This document shows positions 6,115-9,692 of a stretch of DNA of 9,692 nucleotides, in pieces. The notes under the pieces are model-generated. The model saw only the letters and a program-made list of their open reading frames with translations. It had not been told where the DNA came from and did not search any database. A program made the position numbers and the translations under genes. The DNA is from Halobacteriales archaeon (GTDB taxonomy: Archaea > Thermoplasmatota > SW-10-69-26 > JACQPN01 > JAIVGT01), in the NCBI GenBank assembly GCA_020201485.1, contig JAIVGT010000023.1:1-9692 (forward strand). Direction: 5' to 3'. Each line of letters opens with the position of its first letter. Within the stretch, counting starts at the first letter, position 1.

Positions 6115-7392
6115 GACGAGCCGGTGCGCCGCATCGCGCGCCCGCTGCAGCACGCGCGGCGCGTCGAGGGTGAGCGGGATGCGGTCGCGCACGACGACCT
6201 TGCCCTGCACGAGGACCGTCTCGACGTCGGTGCCGCGCGCCGCGTAGACGAGCTGGCTCACCGGGTCGTGCATCGGCTGCATGCGCGCCGCTTGCGCGTC
6301 GAGCACGACGATGTCCGCCTGCGCTCCCGGCTCGAGCCGGCCGAGGTCGCTGCGGCCGAGCGCGTCCGCGCCGCCGCGGGTGGCGAGGTCGAGCGCGACC
6401 TGCGCCGGGATGGCCGTCGGGTCCCAGCGGTGGTGCTTGTGCAGGAGCGCCGTGAGCTTCATCGTCTCCACCACGTCGAGGGTGTTGTTGCTCGCCGCCC
6501 CGTCCGTGCCCAGGCCGACCCTCGTGCCCGCGGCCAGCAGCTCCGGCAAGGGCATGGTCCCGCCCGTGGCGAGCTTCAGGTTGCTCACCGGGCAGTGGGC
6601 CACGCCCGCCCCGGCGCGCGCGATGCTGCGCACCTCCTCCTTCGTGAGCCAGCCGCAGTGCGCGAGGAGGGTGCGCTCCGTGAGGCATCCGTTCCGCGCG
6701 AGCTGCTCCACCGGCCGCGCGCCGTGCTTCGCTTGCACGTCGTAGACCTCGCCGCGCGTCTCGCTGCAATGCGTGTGGAGCAGGACGTTGTGCTGCCGGC
6801 TGATGCGCGCCGCCTGCTGCAGCGTACCCGGGCCGCAGGTGTAGGTCGCGTGCGGCGCGACGACCGGTGTGACCAACGGGTGGCCCAGCCAGCGCTTCAC
6901 GAAGTCCTCGCAGCGTGGCACCATCTGCTCCGGCGGGCACTCCGGGGTGCCGAAGTCGAGCAGGGGGAAGCCGGCCCAGCAGCGCATGCCGGCCGCGAGG
7001 CTCGCCTGCGCGATGCTGTCGGTGAAGAAGTACATGTCCGCGAAGCTCGTCGTGCCGCTCAGCAGCATCTCCAGCAGCGCGAGGTCCGCGCCGGCGCGCG
7101 TCAGCTCCGCCGTGAGCTTCGCCTCCGCCGGCCAGATGCGCCGCTGAAGCCAGTCCTCCAGGAGAAGGTCGTCGCCGTAGCCGCGCAGCAGCGTCATCGG
7201 GCTGTGGGTGTGCAGGTTCACGAAGCCGGGCAGCACGAGCTTCCCCGTGCAGTCGAGGACCTCGTCCCCGCGCTCCCGCCGGACGTCGCCCACGGCCACG
7301 ATGCGCGCCCCCTCGACGCGCACGCTGCCCCGGAGCGCGCGGCGCTGCGCGTCCTGGGTGATGACCGTGCCGCCTTCGAGGAGGAGCGCCAC
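6109..7392 (-). CDS. MTA/SAH deaminase-type amidohydrolase (5'-deoxyadenosine deaminase family)
   Basis: Metal-dependent hydrolase that deaminates the adenine of S-adenosylhomocysteine, 5'-methylthioadenosine or 5'-deoxyadenosine to the inosine form, in the SAM-recycling or salvage pathway. The 427-residue product has the amidohydrolase layout: FVNLHTHSPMTLLRGYGDDL with metal ligands His61 and His63, VAPHATYTC (His181), HTHCSETRGEV with His208 and Glu211, LLAHCGW (His245), and GLGTDGAASNN with Asp297. The C-terminal small beta domain (ADIVVLDAQAARMQPMHDPV, then VQGKVVVRDR) is present. The GTG start has a T-rich box centred 25 nt upstream, consistent with a leaderless mRNA. It is the only gene of its transcript and converges on the PfkB kinase with a 6-bp overlap. 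Cytosine deaminase or a TRZ/ATZ hydrolase are less likely alternatives; exact substrate preference cannot be read. Confidence 0.92.
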   Translation of the reverse strand: MALLLEGGTVITQDAQRRALRGSVRVEGARIVAVGDVRRERGDEVLDCTGKLVLPGFVNLHTHSPMTLLRGYGDDLLLEDWLQRRIWPAEAKLTAELTRAGADLALLEMLLSGTTSFADMYFFTDSIAQASLAAGMRCWAGFPLLDFGTPECPPEQMVPRCEDFVKRWLGHPLVTPVVAPHATYTCGPGTLQQAARISRQHNVLLHTHCSETRGEVYDVQAKHGARPVEQLARNGCLTERTLLAHCGWLTKEEVRSIARAGAGVAHCPVSNLKLATGGTMPLPELLAAGTRVGLGTDGAASNNTLDVVETMKLTALLHKHHRWDPTAIPAQVALDLATRGGADALGRSDLGRLEPGAQADIVVLDAQAARMQPMHDPVSQLVYAARGTDVETVLVQGKVVVRDRIPLTLDAPRVLQRARDAAHRLVS

Positions 7393-7413
7393 GGCTGGGC
7401 AAGGCGAGGATGG

Positions 7414-7420
7414 GAAAAGA
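7414..7420 (-). promoter_or_regulatory. TATA-like promoter box of the MTA/SAH deaminase gene
   Basis: Read on the minus strand the box is TCTTTTC within CTTCTTTTCCCA. It is the only A/T-rich run in the 46 bp between the upstream gene's stop (7439) and the deaminase GTG (7392), and its centre (7417) is 25 nt from the start codon, the same spacing as the nadE and nitrilase boxes. This supports an independent leaderless transcript. Assignment is by position and composition only. Confidence 0.5.
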
Positions 7421-7438
7421 AGGTAGCGCTCGCCGGGG

Positions 7439-8158
7439 TCAGCGCGTGATGGCGACGGAGTGGGCGAGGCGCTCCACCTTCACCGCGCGCAGGATGGGCT
7501 CCTTGCCCACCAGGCTCCGGTCCACGGTGCCGATGACGCGCACCATGCTGCCCTTCGCCGCGCTGATGGGCGCGTCGCTGGCCACGGTGGCGAGGAAGCC
7601 GTGCCCATCGAGCAGGCGGAGGTAGTGCACGCCGCCCTTCTCCGCGACGTCGCTCACGCTGCCGTGGACCTCGACCGTCTGGCCCATCAGCTCCCGCAGG
7701 CCGCTCAGCTCCACCTGCGCCACCATCGGCTCGCTGTCGGCCCAGGCGCGCGCCCACTCGTCGCTCAGGCGCTGCAGCACCTGCTCCTCGAACGTCCACA
7801 CGGCGAGCGCGCCCGGGCGCACGGCGCTGGCGAACACGAGGGCGCGGTCGTCGCCCAAGGCGAAGTTGCTCTGGATGCGGGCGCTCACGCGCACCTCGCA
7901 ACGCTTGCGCAGGTCCTCGGGCACGCGCGTGTCCCGGCTGACGAGGAGCTGCGAGCCCGCCGGGACCCCGATGGCCCCGATGTGCTCCGTGCACAGCTTC
8001 ACCGGCTTGCCGCCGCTGTGCTCGCTCAGGGACCAGTGCGCGGTGAGCTTCGTGTGCTCCTCGTTCTGCACGGTCTTGAACACGAGCTCGCGGACGAAGA
8101 CGGTCACGAGCACGCCGATGACGAGGCCGATGCCGGTGGAGACGGGGTCGATGATCAT
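7439..8158 (-). CDS. Membrane-anchored OB-fold protein of unknown function
   Basis: 239 residues. One N-terminal hydrophobic span (about 5-27, VSTGIGLVIGVLVTVFVREL) with no obvious cleavage site, so it is probably a signal anchor. The middle region (30-150) is soluble and unrecognised; it contains LLVSRDTRVPEDLRKR and ALAVWTFEEQVLQRL. The C-terminal part, about 155-232, reads as an OB-fold: GQTVEVHGSVSDV, HYLRLLDGHGFLATV, KGSMVRVIGTVDRSL, then PILRAVKVERL. Such folds bind nucleic acids or serve as protein interfaces; membrane OB-folds of the NfeD type are another comparison. The ATG lies 9 nt after the stop of the zinc-ribbon gene, with a GAGGTG ribosome site between, so the two proteins are likely made together and may act together at the membrane. 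No catalytic residues are apparent. Confidence 0.8.
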   Translation of the reverse strand: MIIDPVSTGIGLVIGVLVTVFVRELVFKTVQNEEHTKLTAHWSLSEHSGGKPVKLCTEHIGAIGVPAGSQLLVSRDTRVPEDLRKRCEVRVSARIQSNFALGDDRALVFASAVRPGALAVWTFEEQVLQRLSDEWARAWADSEPMVAQVELSGLRELMGQTVEVHGSVSDVAEKGGVHYLRLLDGHGFLATVASDAPISAAKGSMVRVIGTVDRSLVGKEPILRAVKVERLAHSVAITR

Positions 8159-8163
8159 GGGAG

Positions 8164-8169
8164 CACCTC
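8164..8169 (-). promoter_or_regulatory. Shine-Dalgarno GAGGTG overlapping the upstream stop codon
   Basis: On the minus strand TGAGGTGCTCCCATG contains the stop of the zinc-ribbon gene, a GAGGTG complementary to the usual 16S rRNA 3' end, and the ATG of the OB-fold gene after a 5-nt spacer. This fixes the OB-fold start and indicates translational coupling, in contrast to the apparently leaderless first genes in this window. Confidence 0.7.
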
Positions 8170-8659
8170 AGGACAGGACGCGGCTGAAGCCGCACACCGG
8201 GCAGCGGGCCTTCACCGGCCGCTGCGCGCTGAGCCAGATGGTCGCGTTGCACTGCGAGCACACGCCGCGCTGCGTCTTGCCGCCGGTCTGCATGCCGCGC
8301 AGGATGTCGCCGGTGAGTCGGAGGGAGCGCTCGTGCGTGTCACGGGCGGGGAGCACGCGGCTGTCGGCGGGCACGGTGAGCGCCGCCGCGGCCCGCTCCA
8401 TGCGGACGGGGACGAAGCTGGTGTGGACCTTGGCGCGGGCCGTGGGCTCGAACTGCACGCCGGTGGCGGCGAGCGGGGCGTGCTTCGCGGCCGGCTGGGC
8501 CGAGGCGGGCGCGCCACGTGTCAGCACGCCGCACACGATGCCGATGCCGAGGGCGACCGCGACCACGGCCGCACCCGTCACATCCCAGAACCAATAGCCG
8601 GCCGGGATGCCGACCACACCCACGGCTCCCAAGTAGAAGGCGCTCCGCTGCTGCATCAT
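8168..8659 (-). CDS. Small membrane protein with C-terminal zinc ribbon
   Basis: 163 residues, family not recognised. Two adjacent hydrophobic spans (about 7-25 and 28-47) form a hairpin anchor. A low-complexity Ala/Pro linker and a charged region (70-125) follow, then a four-cysteine zinc ribbon, GVCSQCNATIWL and ARCPVCGF (Cys134, Cys137, Cys153, Cys156; C-x2-C-x15-C-x2-C). With a hairpin anchor, both termini would be on the same side, probably cytoplasmic. Two tandem ATG codons (8659 and 8656) open the frame; an in-frame TAG lies 15 nt upstream, so no longer form exists. It is the first gene of a pair with the OB-fold protein. A zinc ribbon and an OB-fold on two co-expressed membrane proteins suggests a small complex, but no function can be named. 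Confidence 0.8.
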   Translation of the reverse strand: MMQQRSAFYLGAVGVVGIPAGYWFWDVTGAAVVAVALGIGIVCGVLTRGAPASAQPAAKHAPLAATGVQFEPTARAKVHTSFVPVRMERAAAALTVPADSRVLPARDTHERSLRLTGDILRGMQTGGKTQRGVCSQCNATIWLSAQRPVKARCPVCGFSRVLS

Positions 8660-8690
8660 CCCATCCGCCTCGCGCTAGGAGTGGCGCAGG

Positions 8691-8712
8691 TTAAGGGGTT
8701 CCGAAAGGGAAC
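8691..8712 (-). promoter_or_regulatory. Candidate promoter and operator-like inverted repeat of the zinc-ribbon/OB-fold operon
   Basis: Read on the minus strand, GTTCC-CTTTC-GGAAC (8712-8698) is a 5-bp inverted repeat with a 5-nt spacer, immediately followed by CCCTTAACC with TTAA at 8694-8691. TTAA lies 32-35 nt upstream of the ATG, which would give a leader of roughly 8-10 nt if it acts as a TATA box. The leader carries GAGG as a weak ribosome site. The inverted repeat touching the box could be a repressor or activator site. Evidence is positional only. Confidence 0.35.
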
Positions 8713-8880
8713 GCTGACCACGCTCCGATGAAACCCGGGGCCCAGGATGCCCCGCTTCGGGCAGCGGAGGCCCGACCTGTCAGCATCGTGCGTGCCCGTC
8801 CAGGCTCGCGGAGAGGTTGCACAGGACCAGGCTCCGCCGCGATGGTTCATGACGCAGCGTGCGCGTGGGAGGCGTGAGAC

Positions 8881-8902
8881 AGCGCGCGACTGGCTGCGCG
8901 CT
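8881..8902. repeat. GC-rich inverted repeat (7-bp arms, 8-nt loop)
   Basis: AGCGCGC, an 8-nt spacer (GACTGGCT), then GCGCGCT. It would form a stable hairpin in RNA or DNA but has no adjacent T-run on either strand, so it is not a typical terminator. It lies inside the short minus-strand frame 8969-8849. Confidence 0.4.
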
Positions 8903-8978
8903 CGATCACCCCCGCGGGCGGGCCTCGTCGCATCCAGGCCCGCTCGTACCCTTCCTCACCCTCTTGCACCAGCTTGCG

Positions 8979-9029
8979 AAAAAAATGGGAGGCCGCCGCG
9001 GGCCTGCTTGGAGGCCGGGCCCGCGGCGG
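8979..9029 (-). terminator. Hairpin plus T-run terminator of the secreted Ig-like protein gene
   Basis: Starting 18 nt after the TGA of the minus-strand gene, a perfect 12-bp GC stem (9029-9018 pairing with 9004-8993; arms GGCCCGCGGCGG and CCGCCGCGGGCC on the plus strand) with a 13-nt loop is followed, after 7 nt, by seven consecutive T residues (8985-8979 on the minus strand). A T-tract alone can end archaeal transcription; the stem would add stability. It is the longest A/T homopolymer I noticed in the window. Confidence 0.75.
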
Positions 9030-9046
9030 GCATGATGGCTTGCCGC

Positions 9047-9692
9047 TCAGGCGAGGTTCGCGCTGCCGTCGCTGGCGACGAAGTCGCCGCTGCCGTCGAA
9101 GCTGGCCGTGTAGCGCGTGGCGTCGAGGTTCGCCTGGCTCAGGCCGGCGCCCGTGACCGGCAGGCAGCGCGCCGTGCCCGTGGCGTCCGTGTACGCCGTG
9201 CAGATGTCGTGCGTGTTGCCGAGAGGGTCGGTCACGTAGAAGCGCACCGGGAAGCCGACGAGCGCGGCGTTCTCGTCATCCAGCAGCTGGGCCTGGAGGT
9301 AGCCGCGGGACGCGGTCGTCGCCGTGGCCTCCTGGACCACGGTGAGCGTGCTGTCCACCGTCGCCGGCGTGCTGGGCGTCGTGAAGCGGTCGTACTGCGC
9401 GGTGACGACGTGCGTGCCGACGTGCCAGTCCTGGCTGCTGGCCAGGAGGTCGGCGTAGCCGCCGGCGTCGCTGATGTCGGTGCCGACGTACGCGCCGTCC
9501 ACGTAGAAGTCCACCTGGGCGCCGTTCACCGGGCACGTGCTCTGGTCGTTGAACCCGCACAGGGTCCAGAGCTGTGCGCGGAGATGCGCGGCGTCGCCGT
9601 ACTGGGTCGCGCTGTCCGAGCCGACGAGGAAGGTCTCGTGGTCCGCGCTCGCGAGGCCGGGGCGACGGTGGCGGTCAGGAGCAAGGCTCCGA
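9047..9692 (-). CDS. Secreted protein with two Ig-like beta-sandwich domains (5'-partial, apparent frameshift in signal peptide)
   Basis: The mature part has two Ig-like repeats. Domain 1 runs from DSATQYGDAAHLRAQLW through GAQVDFYVDGAYVGTDISDA to TPATVDSTLTVV; domain 2 from GYLQAQLLDDENAALVGFPV through RFYVTDPLGN and YTDATGTARC to YTASFDGSGDFVASDGSANL. Each domain has one Cys pair (LCGFNDQSTC; ICTAYTDATGTARC) that could form a disulfide, which fits an extracellular location. The pattern L-x-A-x-L...G-x-x-V-x-F-x-V...T-D-x-x-G resembles invasin/Big-type bacterial Ig domains. At the right edge, the frame of the mature protein (RPGLASADHETF) lacks a hydrophobic leader, while the neighbouring frame reads ALLLTATVAP. 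Adding one C to the CCCC run at 9662-9659 joins them as ALLLTATVAPGLASA-DHET, a good signal peptide with an AxA site. The true start lies beyond the window. Structural, adhesive or surface-layer roles are possible; there is no catalytic motif. Confidence 0.78.
   Translation of the reverse strand, partial: RSLAPDRHRRPGLASADHETFLVGSDSATQYGDAAHLRAQLWTLCGFNDQSTCPVNGAQVDFYVDGAYVGTDISDAGGYADLLASSQDWHVGTHVVTAQYDRFTTPSTPATVDSTLTVVQEATATTASRGYLQAQLLDDENAALVGFPVRFYVTDPLGNTHDICTAYTDATGTARCLPVTGAGLSQANLDATRYTASFDGSGDFVASDGSANLA

Larger units (their letters stand above)
8660..9046. other. Mostly non-coding region between the zinc-ribbon gene and the secreted-protein gene
   Basis: 387 bp with no confident gene. 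From the right it contains a hairpin plus T-run terminator (8979-9029), then on the minus strand a short frame 8969-8849 (GTG start, about 40 residues, protein-like sequence VQEGEEGYERAWMRRGPPAG), whose TGA overlaps by ATGA a second frame, 8850-8656 (64 residues, compositionally poor). That second frame in turn overlaps by ATGA the start of the zinc-ribbon gene. It also holds a GC-rich inverted repeat at 8881-8902 and the candidate promoter at 8691-8712. I looked for tRNA, SRP RNA and RNase P RNA core motifs on both strands and saw none. The two short frames are not supported well enough to call as genes; one or both may be gene remnants. Confidence 0.5.

Noticed and set aside
8720..8780. A C/D box guide RNA suggested by CCGATGAAA and later TGA-containing triplets
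   Set aside because: Only a partial C box and no properly spaced D, C' and D' boxes.
8700..8978. A structured RNA gene (tRNA, SRP RNA or RNase P RNA) in the gap
   Set aside because: I found no T-loop GGTTCRAAYCC, no SRP helix 8 GGAAG/AGCA core, and no RNase P GAGGAAAGTCC or ACAGAA cores on either strand. A covariance search could still find something I cannot see.
9047..9529. GTG at 9529 as the true start of the secreted protein
   Set aside because: It lies inside the first Ig-like domain; the same frame continues upstream with conserved-looking sequence to a signal-peptide cleavage region at the window edge.
1..9692. Mobile elements, CRISPR arrays, attachment sites or phage genes
   Set aside because: I saw no transposase, integrase, regularly spaced repeats, flanking inverted repeats or target-site duplications. 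The gene content is metabolic and membrane-associated.

Overview
The window is about 70% GC and densely packed with protein genes. It has no rRNA, tRNA, CRISPR or mobile element that I could find. It most likely comes from a high-GC archaeon. The reasons are an archaeal-type Dph6 (diphthamide synthesis), a PfkB kinase and an MTA/SAH deaminase of kinds common in archaea, many GTG/TTG starts, and TATA-like AT islands centred exactly 25 nt upstream of start codons, as expected for leaderless archaeal transcripts. Dph6 homologues (COG2102) also occur in some bacteria, so the assignment is strong but not proven. A high-GC Thermoplasmatota-like lineage is my guess only.

Layout, left to right. (1) 16-1428, plus: a rhomboid protease with a cytoplasmic zinc-ribbon tail, then a YdeI/OmpD-associated protein that seems to have lost about 65 internal residues and runs 122 bp into the convergent gene. 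(2) 3221-1307, minus: nadE (NAD+ synthetase), then a polytopic membrane protein of unknown function. (3) 3271-6114, plus: a tight three-gene operon (gaps of 3 and 6 nt) of a nitrilase-FmdE fusion, dph6 and a PfkB kinase. It diverges from nadE across a 49-bp gap that holds one near-palindromic TATA-like box centred 25 nt from both GTG starts. (4) 7392-6109, minus: an MTA/SAH deaminase that converges on the kinase; a palindromic TCATGA supplies both stop codons. (5) 8659-7439, minus: two small membrane-anchored proteins, one with a zinc ribbon and one with an OB-fold, translationally coupled. (6) 8660-9046: a mostly non-coding stretch with a strong hairpin/T-run terminator. (7) 9047 to the right edge, minus: a secreted protein with two Ig-like domains, with an apparent 1-nt frameshift inside its signal peptide.

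The most interesting unit is the nadE / nitrilase-FmdE / dph6 group. NadE and Dph6 are both ATP-dependent PP-loop ligases that form an amide using ammonia. The gene between them, sharing the nadE promoter and co-transcribed with dph6, encodes an amidase of the nitrilase family whose normal product is ammonia. This suggests a local ammonia-donor arrangement, or a split glutamine-dependent NAD synthetase, carrying an unusual and degenerate FmdE domain. That functional link is inference; the gene order, the catalytic residues and the promoter are read from the sequence.
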